A DNA stretch of 47,357 bases from an uncultured Acidimicrobiaceae bacterium (lineage in GTDB: Bacteria > Actinomycetota > Acidimicrobiia > Spongiisociales > UBA5794). This document shows, piece by piece, positions 31,576 to 39,742 of this stretch (position 1 is the first letter of the stretch; each line of letters begins with the position of its first letter). The position numbers and the translations under genes are program-made. Location: positions 1-47,357 of the forward strand of contig CAMYIJ010000021.1 in the NCBI GenBank assembly GCA_947258375.1, in the 5' to 3' direction. The notes beneath the pieces were generated by a model. The model was not told the DNA's origin. It ran no database searches and was given only the letters and a program-made list of their open reading frames with translations.

Positions 31576-32945
31576 ACCAACAGCGCACCCTCAGCGGTAT
31601 TGATCGTATCCACATCGTCGGTGCCGGCGGTGCCGGGATGAGCGGGCTCGGCAAGCTGCTGGCCAAACTCGGCTACTCGGTCTCCGGTTCGGATCTCAAG
31701 CCGAGCCCCCGGATCGACGCACTGGTGGATCTCGGTGTCGAAACATGGGTCGGCCACCGTCCCGATGCCATGGCCGACGTCGACCTGATCGTCACCAGCT
31801 CGGCGGTTCCGCCGCGCGATCCTGAAGTTGTGGAGGCGCTCGCCTCCGGAGCGACCTGGTGGGAACGCCCTGAGCTCCTCGACGCGCTCACCGCGCGGAT
31901 GCCCGCAGTTGGATTCACAGGCACTCACGGCAAGACAACTTCAACGGCATTGGCCGTGACCGCGGTGCGCAGCCTCGGGCTCGATCCGAGCTTTCTGGTC
32001 GGCGGGCAGATGGTTGCATTCAACACCGGGGCCCACCTCGGTGCCGATCCCGTCTTCATCCTCGAAGCCGACGAAGCGTTCGGCACATTTCGCAAACTGC
32101 ACATGGAGGCGCTGCTCGTCACGAATGTCGAGGCCGATCACCTCGATTACTACGGAACCGTCTCGGCCCTGGAAGAGGCCTTCGCTCTTGTCGCCCGACG
32201 CGTGCGCGGGCCGGTGGTGGGATGTATCGACGACGCCGGGGTAAGGCGACTCGCCGAGCGTACCGACTTGATCACATATGGAACCGACGCGCAGGCGCAG
32301 TGGAAGATCGGCGACGTGCAAAGCGTGCGCGGCACGGTCCGGTTCGATCTCACCGGCCCGGATTTCGCCGGCGCGGTGGAAGTGCCGAAGCCGGGAACGC
32401 ACGTTGCCCGCAACGCGGTGGGGGTCATAGCTCTGCTCACTGAACTGGGCTACGACCCAGCAGCCGTGGCGGCCGGCCTGGCCGAATTCGCCGGCGTAAG
32501 GCGCCGCTTCGAGGTGCGCAGTCGGGTGGGCGACGTCACTGTGGTCGACGACTACGCCCATCACCCAACGGAGATTGCGGCAACAATCACCGCGGGCCGT
32601 GAAGGTGGTTGGCGCCGAGTGTGGGCGGTGTTCCAACCCCATCGCTACACCCGAACGGCCGAACACGGCCCTGCGTTCGGTGAGCCACTTGCAGCCGCCG
32701 ACCGCGTGATCGTGACCGATATCTACTCTGCGGGCGAGGCTCCCATTCCGGGTGTGAGCAGCCGATTGGTCGCCGATGCAGTTGCTGCCGCGGGCGGCAG
32801 CGTCGACTTCGTTCCAGATCTCGCCGGAGCTGAGGCCATGCTCGCGGCCGAGGTCGAACCGGGCGACCTGGTCCTACTGCTCGGTGCGGGCGACATCACC
32901 TCGCTTGCCGAGCCACTGGCCCGGAGCCTCGAGGAGCGAACATGA
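31572..32945 (+). CDS. murC: UDP-MurNAc:L-alanine ligase MurC
   Basis: The product has 457 residues from the ATG overlapping murG. The N-terminal IHIVGAGGAGMSGLGKLL and VTSSAVPPRDPEV, the ATP loop GFTGTHGKTTSTALAV, EADEAFGTF, TNVEADHLDYYG and VVDDYAHHPTEIAATI are diagnostic. It attaches the first amino acid to UDP-MurNAc. Overlap with murB (ATGA) suggests coupled translation. Confidence 0.96.
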   Translation: MNQQRTLSGIDRIHIVGAGGAGMSGLGKLLAKLGYSVSGSDLKPSPRIDALVDLGVETWVGHRPDAMADVDLIVTSSAVPPRDPEVVEALASGATWWERPELLDALTARMPAVGFTGTHGKTTSTALAVTAVRSLGLDPSFLVGGQMVAFNTGAHLGADPVFILEADEAFGTFRKLHMEALLVTNVEADHLDYYGTVSALEEAFALVARRVRGPVVGCIDDAGVRRLAERTDLITYGTDAQAQWKIGDVQSVRGTVRFDLTGPDFAGAVEVPKPGTHVARNAVGVIALLTELGYDPAAVAAGLAEFAGVRRRFEVRSRVGDVTVVDDYAHHPTEIAATITAGREGGWRRVWAVFQPHRYTRTAEHGPAFGEPLAAADRVIVTDIYSAGEAPIPGVSSRLVADAVAAAGGSVDFVPDLAGAEAMLAAEVEPGDLVLLLGAGDITSLAEPLARSLEERT

Positions 32946-33928
32946 GCGAACTCAGCGAGCTGGCCGATGCAGGCATCGTCGAGAACGACGTGCCGCTCGG
33001 ACCGCTCACGACCTACAAGCTCGGCGGGCCCGCTCGCTGGTTCGTGGTGGCCGGCGACTCCGCTACGGTGGCCCGCACCATTGAGGCGGCCCGCGCCGAC
33101 TCCGTGCCCTATCTGGCGCTCGGGCGAGGCTCCAACATGGTGGTCAGCGACACCGGCTACCCGGGATTGGTCATACAGCTTGGCGGCGAGCTGTCGGCAA
33201 TGGAGATTGGCGCGTCCGGGATCGTATCGGCCGGTGCGGCCATGCCGCTTCCCAAACTCGCGCGGGCATGCGCCAAGCAAGGTCGCGGCGGACTGGAATT
33301 CCTCGTTGCGGTGCCCGGGTCCGTCGGCGGCGCCGTTCGAATGAATGCCGGCTGCCACGGGTCGGAGACGGGTGATTGGCTTCTGGACGTTGAGACGTAC
33401 CGGCCCGACCGGGGAGTGATCACCGTAAAGCGCGATGAGATGGAGATGTCGTATCGCCACAACTCGCTCCCGCTCGACGACATCGTGCTCGGCGCCCGGT
33501 TCCGCACCGAAGCCCGCACCCCCGAGGAGTCGGAGGAGATCATGCGGGCGATAACGCAGTGGCGCAAGGAATCCCAACCCGGCGGAACGTTGAATGCGGG
33601 ATCGGTCTTCAAGAATCCGGCGGGTACATCGGCCGGATGGCTAGTGGACTCAGTCGGCCTCAAGGGCATGGGGATCGGTGGTGCTCGGGTGTCTCCGCGC
33701 CACGCCAACTTCTTCGAGGCGGGGCACGACGCCAGCGCCCAGGACGTCTATGACCTCGTTGCCGAGGTACGGCGCCGGGTGACCGCTGCGACCGGGGTGG
33801 TTCTGGAGCCTGAGATCCGATTTGCAGGGGAGTTCAGCGAGGAGTCGGGCACGGAGGTGGCCTGGCCGGCCCCGACGGAGGCGCGGAAAGAGCCGACGGA
33901 ACACGTCGAGGAGGGTGAGCCCACATGA
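32942..33928 (+). CDS. murB: UDP-N-acetylenolpyruvoylglucosamine reductase MurB
   Basis: The product has 328 residues. The FAD-binding domain begins with TTYKLGGPARWFV and has LGRGSNMVVSD, GLEFLVAVPGSVGGAVRMNA (typical 'GIPGTVGGA' block) and YRHNSLPLDDIVLGARF. The C-terminal domain contains LNAGSVFKNPAGTSAGWLVD (catalytic Ser) and LEPEIRFAGEF (catalytic Glu). It reduces UDP-GlcNAc-enolpyruvate to UDP-MurNAc using NADPH. A 40-residue acidic tail after the last motif is a small extension. It overlaps ftsQ. Confidence 0.96.
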   Translation: MSELSELADAGIVENDVPLGPLTTYKLGGPARWFVVAGDSATVARTIEAARADSVPYLALGRGSNMVVSDTGYPGLVIQLGGELSAMEIGASGIVSAGAAMPLPKLARACAKQGRGGLEFLVAVPGSVGGAVRMNAGCHGSETGDWLLDVETYRPDRGVITVKRDEMEMSYRHNSLPLDDIVLGARFRTEARTPEESEEIMRAITQWRKESQPGGTLNAGSVFKNPAGTSAGWLVDSVGLKGMGIGGARVSPRHANFFEAGHDASAQDVYDLVAEVRRRVTAATGVVLEPEIRFAGEFSEESGTEVAWPAPTEARKEPTEHVEEGEPT

Positions 33929-34689
33929 CAGCGATCGACCATCGAATTGCCGTGCGCAGGCACACCGTTCGCGAAGCGGGTGCCCGCCGCCGGCTCGGCC
34001 AGGTCATCGTCGTCATCAGCTTCTTCGTTGTGGTCGCGCTCATCGCTCTTCTCTTCAAGTCGCCGCTCATGGCGGTCCGGCAAATCGAGGTGACGGGCTC
34101 GGGCCACTCCAACGTGGCTGTGGTCCTAGAGAGGCACAACGTCGCTCCGGGTGTGCCGACCATCTCGGTGCGTGCCGGGGCTCTCGCGGCCGACATCGAG
34201 GCGGATCCATGGGTTGCCCGCGCCCGGGCAACTGTCACCTGGCCCGGCACTGTCGTGCTCACCGTGCTCGAGCACGAGCCCATCGCGTGGGTGGAGATCG
34301 GGGACGATTGGTACCGCGCCTCGGCGACCGGAGCCGTGCTCGAGCAGACGAGTCCGACCAAGCGAGCGGCTCGAATCAGACTCGGCGGCCTCAGCGCGAT
34401 GCCCGGAGACACGCTGACGGGCCGCAAGGTCACCGCCGCCCTCGAGTTCCTCGCGATGCTGCCCCAGGAGCTGAGGCGCCGGGCGCTGGTGACGTCGGCA
34501 GGCGACGGTACGCTGGCAGCGCGCATCGCGGGCCACCTCGTGGATCTCGGAAGCCCGGTCGAAATGAGGGAGAAGGCGGCCGCCCTGACCGCAATTCTCG
34601 CGGGGGGAGTCGCCGACCGCGCGGCCATCTCACTCGTCTCTCCGGTGAGGCCGGCGATAAGGAACCCTCAACAAGCAGTTGAAGGTTAG
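33925..34689 (+). CDS. ftsQ: cell-division protein FtsQ (POTRA domain)
   Basis: The product has 254 residues: a basic cytoplasmic N-terminus, one TM (about 27-46, VIVVISFFVVVALIALLF) and an extracytoplasmic POTRA domain starting VRQIEVTGSGHSNVAVVLER. WVARARATVTWPGTVVLTVL and EHEPIAWVEIGDDWYRA follow, the usual FtsQ blocks. It recruits FtsL/DivIC and regulates FtsWI. It lies before ftsZ with no ftsA between, as is normal for actinobacteria. Confidence 0.93.
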   Translation: MTAIDHRIAVRRHTVREAGARRRLGQVIVVISFFVVVALIALLFKSPLMAVRQIEVTGSGHSNVAVVLERHNVAPGVPTISVRAGALAADIEADPWVARARATVTWPGTVVLTVLEHEPIAWVEIGDDWYRASATGAVLEQTSPTKRAARIRLGGLSAMPGDTLTGRKVTAALEFLAMLPQELRRRALVTSAGDGTLAARIAGHLVDLGSPVEMREKAAALTAILAGGVADRAAISLVSPVRPAIRNPQQAVEG

Positions 34690-34752
34690 ACAAACCGAGC
34701 CGACAGACAGAGAACGTCGAGCTAAAGTTCAGGGTCAGACCAAGGGGAAGCC

Positions 34753-35850
34753 GTGATAGACGAGACTCGTTCACCACAAAGTTATCTGGCAATCATCAAA
34801 GTCGTCGGCGTCGGCGGCGGCGGTGTCAACGCCGTCAACCGTATGGTCGATTCGGGAGTCGGTGGCGTCGAATTCATCGCGATCAACACCGACGCTCAGG
34901 CTCTGCTCATGTCCGATGCCGACATCAAACTGGACATCGGCCGAGACGCCACGCGCGGTCTGGGCGCGGGAGCCAACCCCGAGGTGGGGAGAGAAGCTTC
35001 CGAGACCCACCGCGAGGAGATCGAAGACGCCTTGACCGGTGCCGACATGGTCTTCATCACGGCGGGTGAAGGCGGCGGCACGGGCACCGGTGGTGCGCCC
35101 GTGGTGGCGGCCATTGCTCGCTCGCTCGGCGCTCTCACCGTGGGGGTCGTCACCCGCCCGTTCGGGTTTGAGGGTCGCCGCCGTTCGGTGCAGGCCGAGC
35201 AGGGCATTCAAGAACTGAAGCAGGCAGTCGACACGCTCATAATCATCCCGAACGAGCGACTACTCGAGATTGCCGATCATGACACGGTCATGACAGAAGC
35301 CTTCCTCATGGCCGATGACGTGCTCACCAACGGCGTCAAGGGGATCACCGATCTAATCACGACCCCCGGCCTCATCAACGTTGACTTTGCAGATGTCAAA
35401 ACGATCATGACCGACGCGGGTTCCGCGGTGATGGGGATTGGTGTCGCCAGCGGTGACAATCGTGCCGAGCAATCAGCTGCCAAGGCGATCGCGTCGCCGT
35501 TGCTCGAGACCTCCATGGAGGGCGCCCGCGGCGTACTGCTGTCGATCTCCGGCCCGGCCGACATGACTTTGTTCGAGGTGTCGACCGCGGCCGGGATGAT
35601 CTCCGATCACAGCGACTCTGACGCGATCATCATCTTTGGCGCTGTTGTCGACGACGCGCTCGAGGACAGCATGAAGGTCACGGTGATCGCCGCCGGATTC
35701 GACTCCGAGAGCACGACTACGCGTCGCCCTCTGGCCGGGCTCGGGGAATCGACTCCGCCGGAACGGTCGCTTCCCCGCGCCGATTCTGAAGACTCCCCGG
35801 ATCCCGAGGACGACGACGACCTCGAGATCCCCGGCTTCGTGCAGGGCTGA
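34753..35850 (+). CDS. ftsZ: cell-division GTPase FtsZ
   Basis: The product has 365 residues. GTG at 34753 follows AAGGGGAAG. Tubulin signature [15 protein letters not shown], the N-terminal [33 protein letters not shown] and the T7 loop [11 protein letters not shown] are all present. After a variable linker the C-terminal peptide [12 protein letters not shown] matches the tail that binds SepF and other tethers. It polymerises with GTP into the Z-ring. A 63-nt gap after ftsQ may carry its own promoter, but no clear element is seen. Confidence 0.98.
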   Translation: MIDETRSPQSYLAIIKVVGVGGGGVNAVNRMVDSGVGGVEFIAINTDAQALLMSDADIKLDIGRDATRGLGAGANPEVGREASETHREEIEDALTGADMVFITAGEGGGTGTGGAPVVAAIARSLGALTVGVVTRPFGFEGRRRSVQAEQGIQELKQAVDTLIIIPNERLLEIADHDTVMTEAFLMADDVLTNGVKGITDLITTPGLINVDFADVKTIMTDAGSAVMGIGVASGDNRAEQSAAKAIASPLLETSMEGARGVLLSISGPADMTLFEVSTAAGMISDHSDSDAIIIFGAVVDDALEDSMKVTVIAAGFDSESTTTRRPLAGLGESTPPERSLPRADSEDSPDPEDDDDLEIPGFVQG

Positions 35851-35871
35851 TTCTTTGCCGAGGACTTCGGT

Positions 35872-36501
35872 GTGATCAGACCTCCCGGGTTCAAGGGAGC
35901 CGCATTCGGGGAAGCCGCCGAGGGTGACCTGCGTGTCGATGCCGGCCGACGGCGGCTGGTGGCCGACGAGTTGGGGATCCCTACGGAATGGGCCTTTGTG
36001 TCCCAGGTCCACGGGACGACCGTCGTTCACGCCGCCTCACCGGGCCGTCTCGGAGAGGCCGACGCCGTCTACACGACGAGGCAGGCTCTACCGGTGGCAA
36101 TTGCCACTGCCGACTGTGTGCCCGTGATTCTCGAGGGGAGCGGGTTTGCCGCCGTGGTCCACGCCGGGTGGCGGGGTGCCGCATCAGGCGTTCTGCAGGC
36201 CACTGTGGAAGCGCTGGGCGAGTCGGGTTTGGTCGCCGAACGCGCCGCTATCGGCCCGGGAATCGGAGCCTGCTGCTACGAAGTGGGCGATGAGGTCGCC
36301 GAGCGTTTTGTGGGCCACGTGTCGCAGACAACCTGGGGAACGACGAGTATTGACATCGGGGGATATCTGGAGTCCATCCTGAATCCCCTGCCGGTGTGGC
36401 GCTCCGAGCGATGCACTTACACGGATGACGGCTTGAACTCATACAGACGGAATCGAACCAGAATGCGTCAGGTGGCAGTGGCATGGTTGCCATCGGATTG
36501 A
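35872..36501 (+). CDS. pgeF: peptidoglycan editing factor PgeF / YfiH-family (laccase domain)
   Basis: The product has 209 residues with a GTG start. Conserved metal-site blocks are QVHGTTVVHA, TADCVPVIL and VHAGWRGAASGVLQ (His-Cys-His set), and GPGIGACCYEVGDEV is typical. YfiH-family proteins hydrolyse misincorporated L-Ser in UDP-MurNAc precursors (PgeF role) and have purine-nucleoside activity (like FAMIN). The position directly after ftsZ fits a wall-quality role. It is shorter than the usual 240-260 residues because the N-terminus is trimmed. Confidence 0.88.
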   Translation: MIRPPGFKGAAFGEAAEGDLRVDAGRRRLVADELGIPTEWAFVSQVHGTTVVHAASPGRLGEADAVYTTRQALPVAIATADCVPVILEGSGFAAVVHAGWRGAASGVLQATVEALGESGLVAERAAIGPGIGACCYEVGDEVAERFVGHVSQTTWGTTSIDIGGYLESILNPLPVWRSERCTYTDDGLNSYRRNRTRMRQVAVAWLPSD

Positions 36502-37136
36502 CCGATGTGCGGCGGCGACTGGCCGTCGCGGCCGGCCGCGCCGGCCGCGACCCGGCCGACGTGACGCTGGTCGCCGTGTCCAAAACGGTGGGCCCCGCCG
36601 CGATCATCGAAGCCTACGAAGCGGGTCAGCGCGACTTCGGAGAGAATCGGTCTGCCGACCTCGCCGCCAAGGCCGCGGTCCTGCCGGACGACATCAACTG
36701 GCACTTCGTCGGCTCCCTCCAGTCGCGCAAGGCGAAGGAAGTCGCCCCGTACGCTTCTGTGGTCCATTCCGTCGACCGTGAGTCGCTGCTGCGAGCGTGG
36801 TCCCGCACCGATGGCAAGGCCCGCCTCCTCCTGCAACTCAACCTGGCTCATGAGGCGCAGAAGCACGGCGCCGACGCTGAAGAGGCCGCCGAGATCATCC
36901 GCGCGGCCGACTCCCTGGGCCTCACCATCTCGGGTCTGATGCTGATGCCGCCTCTCGTCGAGAACCCGGAAGACAACCGCCACTGGTTCCGGCGCCTGCA
37001 TGAGATTCGTCACCAACTCCAACCGGATTGGCCCGCTCTGTGCGAGCTCTCGATGGGTATGACGGACGACTTCGAGGTGGCCGTTGAAGAGGGTGCGACG
37101 CTCATACGTGTCGGACGGGCTATCTTTGCACCGTAG
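36483..37136 (+). CDS. PLP homeostasis protein (YggS/PLPBP/YlmE)
   Basis: The product has 217 residues. VTLVAVSKTVGPAAIIEAYE has the PLP-binding Lys, and DFGENRSADL, INWHFVGSLQSRKAKEV, HSVDRESLL, ISGLMLMPP and ELSMGMTDDFEVAVEEGATL with RVGRAIF complete the signature (usual GENRVQEA, HFIGxLQxNK and LSMGMSxD blocks). It binds pyridoxal phosphate without known catalysis and keeps PLP pools balanced. It overlaps pgeF by 19 nt and precedes sepF, the standard actinobacterial and firmicute order. Confidence 0.93.
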   Translation: MVAIGLTDVRRRLAVAAGRAGRDPADVTLVAVSKTVGPAAIIEAYEAGQRDFGENRSADLAAKAAVLPDDINWHFVGSLQSRKAKEVAPYASVVHSVDRESLLRAWSRTDGKARLLLQLNLAHEAQKHGADAEEAAEIIRAADSLGLTISGLMLMPPLVENPEDNRHWFRRLHEIRHQLQPDWPALCELSMGMTDDFEVAVEEGATLIRVGRAIFAP

Positions 37137-37157
37137 GGCTCGACACTGAGGACTCCG

Positions 37158-37742
37158 ATGGCATCGATTTGGCAAAAGACTCTCTTCTACTTGGGACTGG
37201 TCGACGACGAGGCGATCAGTTCCGGCGACGACGGCCACATCGCCCAGTCGCAGACCCAGGTGAGAACCGTGGAACCTCCGGGCCGCGTCAGCAGGCAACC
37301 GGCGGCGGCCACGGTGCCGACCACCATGCAGGGTGGTGTGGCCGGGCGGCGGATAGAACCGCCCGACTCCACGCGGCGCCGGATGTCGTCCGAACCGCAA
37401 CATGCCGAGGCCGGTGTCCTCGTCACCCGTGTCGGCTCCGACGGGCCGAAATCGTCGCCGGGTTCGTCGCAGATCATCAACGCCAGGGCTTTCAGCGACG
37501 CCCAGCGGCTCGCGGATCACATTCGACGCGGCAACGCGGTCGTGCTGGATCTGCGTAACACTGAGCCGGCCATGGTTCGACGGCTCGTGGATTTCTCATC
37601 GGGTCTTACCTATGCCCTCGACGGCAAGATGGCCAAGACCGCCCAGGGAGTGATCCTGGTCACGCCTCCAGGCGTTGCGATCGACGGGGCCGAACAGCGG
37701 CGACTGGCCGATCTCGGCCTGTATGGAACCGCCGGCCGATAG
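37158..37742 (+). CDS. sepF: cell-division protein SepF
   Basis: The product has 194 residues. The N-terminal amphipathic start MASIWQKTLFYLGLVDDEA binds membrane, a disordered linker (about 25-100) follows, and the folded SepF domain (about 103-190) contains SQIINARAFSDAQRLADHIR, VLDLRNTEPAMVRRLVDFSS and GLTYALDGKMAKTAQGVILV. SepF links FtsZ polymers to the membrane and replaces FtsA in actinobacteria, consistent with the absence of ftsA here. Confidence 0.95.
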   Translation: MASIWQKTLFYLGLVDDEAISSGDDGHIAQSQTQVRTVEPPGRVSRQPAAATVPTTMQGGVAGRRIEPPDSTRRRMSSEPQHAEAGVLVTRVGSDGPKSSPGSSQIINARAFSDAQRLADHIRRGNAVVLDLRNTEPAMVRRLVDFSSGLTYALDGKMAKTAQGVILVTPPGVAIDGAEQRRLADLGLYGTAGR

Positions 37743-37763
37743 CACGAGAATGGGTTTGATCTA

Positions 37764-38030
37764 GTGGAACTTGTTTGCTTCCTGCTCGACATCATCATCT
37801 TCACGATGCTGGCGTGGATCATTCTGAGCTATGTCGCCGGCTACGGACGCCTGCCCTGGGGTCACCCCGTCCGGAAGTTCTACGACTTCCTCAACAAGAT
37901 CATGGAGCCGGTGCTGCGGCCGATCCGCAAGGTGTTGCCCCCGCTGCGCATCGGGACGATGGCGCTCGATTTGTCCCCCATCGTGGTCTTCTTCGGGGTC
38001 GCCATTCTCAAGCGACTGCTCAGTTGCTGA
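37764..38030 (+). CDS. YggT-family membrane protein
   Basis: The product has 88 residues with a GTG start. Two TM segments (about 2-24 and 66-86) flank the conserved cytoplasmic YDFLNKIMEPVLRPIRKVLP and the DLSPIVVFFGVAIL motif of the YggT family. The family is linked to cell division or osmotic tolerance and lies between sepF and divIVA in many Gram-positives. The molecular role is unknown. Confidence 0.92.
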   Translation: MELVCFLLDIIIFTMLAWIILSYVAGYGRLPWGHPVRKFYDFLNKIMEPVLRPIRKVLPPLRIGTMALDLSPIVVFFGVAILKRLLSC

Positions 38031-38190
38031 GTACCACTCGAGCCCTACAAGTGAGCGCCGGCAGGTCTCTTCAGAGCCGGTGGCCGTGGGGACTAGTCAG
38101 TTTTTGGCGCCGGCGGATGGTGCCTGGATCCACTTATCAAGCGTCGGGCAGGCTGGTAGCCTCGAAGGGCCAATCCCAGGGAACCGCACT

Positions 38191-39594
38191 ATGGATGTAA
38201 CTTCCGACGAGATACGATCCAGCCGCTTTCAAGGCACCCGCCACGTCTACGACAGGCGTGAAGTCGACGCGTTCCTTCATCGAACGGCCGCCACGCTCGA
38301 GGTCTACGAACGAAAGCTCGCCGTTACTCAAGCCCACGTAGAGTCACTCGAGAAGGCACTGGACCTGGCTCACGGTCGCGCTCGCTCGGTTCGATCGCGC
38401 GAGACACGAATCGCGGATCTGGAGTCCGCCCTGGCCGCCGCCCAGCACAACTACGAGTCGGCAATGGCGATGTTGGAGGCCCAGGCCGACGCCCCTCCGA
38501 CCCCTGATGTCGACGACCATGAGCTCGTGATGGCAGCGCGTGTCCGTGTCGAGGAGATCCTTCGGGACGCCATGCAGGAGGCCGAACGCACCCGAGTTGA
38601 GAGCGAGGAGATCAACCAGGCGGCGGTCGAGGCTGCCCGGGAGGAATCCGACGAGCTGCTCAAGGCTGCCAGCCTCGAACATGCTGCCATGCTCGAAGAG
38701 GTGGCCCAAGCTCGACGGGACGCCAAGACGGCGCTCGAAGCGGAACTCGACGCCAAACGTTCCACGGCCCTGACAGAGCTCGAAGCCGAGAAAGTGCGCC
38801 TGGCCGGTGATACGGCCGCGGCTGAGGCCGGCCTCGAAGCGAGAATTGCCAAGGCCGAGCGCAAGGCGGCCAAGTCAGCAGAGAAGGCTCACAAACGACT
38901 GCAAGCTGCCGAGGACCGCGCCGCGGAAGCTGAGGCCGACAGAACAAGGCTTCTCGAGGAGATCGAGCGTGCGGGGGCCGCTGCCGAGGCGGAGCGCCAA
39001 GTCTTCATGGAGGACGCGGAGCGAATGCTGGAAGAGGCCGTAGCCCGCGCCGAGGCCGACCGTGACACGGCGGTGCCGCAGCCCGCCGACAACGTCGCCA
39101 AAGAAGCCTCTGCGGAAGTGGCTCAGCTCCGCCGCCAGGTGGCCCAGCTGCGGACTGCCCTCGCGGGTGTTCAGAAACGATTCAGCGACATTTCCGACGT
39201 GTCGATCGAAGAGCTCGAGTTGTCGGCCATGCTGGCCGGCCTCGAGGCGGGAGAGGGCGACGTCATCGATCTGACAACCGGCGCCACAGAGGAAACCACT
39301 GAGGATGCCGGGCCCATCGAATCACCCGACGCGAGCGTCACCGTCAAGAGCAGGTGGGCGGACATGCAGCCGATGCACGCCGCGCCGCGTGCCGATCTCG
39401 AAACCGCCGGCGCGGAAACCAGTGAGCCTGCGGCGCCGGGTGGTCCCACCTGGCGGGATGCAGTCGGGGCGACGCGGCGGGTTGAGCCTGCCGAAGAGGA
39501 GGACAGCGACCAGGCGGCGGTTATCGGTTTCTATGAGCGGCGCCTGGCCGGGCTCCGAGCCCGGCTCAAGGATGCCGCCCCCCGGGACGTATAG
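38191..39594 (+). CDS. divIVA: DivIVA/Wag31-like coiled-coil protein
   Basis: The product has 467 residues. The ATG at 38191 is chosen because a longer frame would cover yggT in another frame. The N-terminus MDVTSDEIRSSRFQGTRHVY, then [20 protein letters not shown], matches the DivIVA membrane-binding domain. A long Ala/Glu/Arg-rich coiled coil (about 45-340, with repeats such as EEVAQARRDAKTALEAELDA) follows, then an acidic disordered tail. Wag31/DivIVA organises polar growth or division sites. It is much longer than the usual 160-300 residues. A TAGCCT -10-like element lies at 38157. Confidence 0.85.
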   Translation: MDVTSDEIRSSRFQGTRHVYDRREVDAFLHRTAATLEVYERKLAVTQAHVESLEKALDLAHGRARSVRSRETRIADLESALAAAQHNYESAMAMLEAQADAPPTPDVDDHELVMAARVRVEEILRDAMQEAERTRVESEEINQAAVEAAREESDELLKAASLEHAAMLEEVAQARRDAKTALEAELDAKRSTALTELEAEKVRLAGDTAAAEAGLEARIAKAERKAAKSAEKAHKRLQAAEDRAAEAEADRTRLLEEIERAGAAAEAERQVFMEDAERMLEEAVARAEADRDTAVPQPADNVAKEASAEVAQLRRQVAQLRTALAGVQKRFSDISDVSIEELELSAMLAGLEAGEGDVIDLTTGATEETTEDAGPIESPDASVTVKSRWADMQPMHAAPRADLETAGAETSEPAAPGGPTWRDAVGATRRVEPAEEEDSDQAAVIGFYERRLAGLRARLKDAAPRDV

Positions 39595-39742
39595 GGGCCC
39601 CTCGGGACGCATGGGTGAATTGTCTCGCGAGGTTGTGCCACTGTCGGCCGTTGGCAGACTCGACATAGCAATGCCGGGTCGGTAAGGGCTCGGGAGTGGT
39701 GGAGGAGCTCTCGAGGAACCGACGGATTTCCCGCACAGTGGA
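39595..39742. other. short intergenic region between convergent divIVA and ileS
   Basis: Contains palindromic GC-rich stretches such as GGGGCCCC, but no textbook terminator was identified. The genes end facing each other. Confidence 0.35.

Noticed and set aside
33929..34752. Missing ftsA as an assembly gap
   Set aside because: Actinobacteria naturally lack ftsA and use SepF, which is present at 37158-37742.
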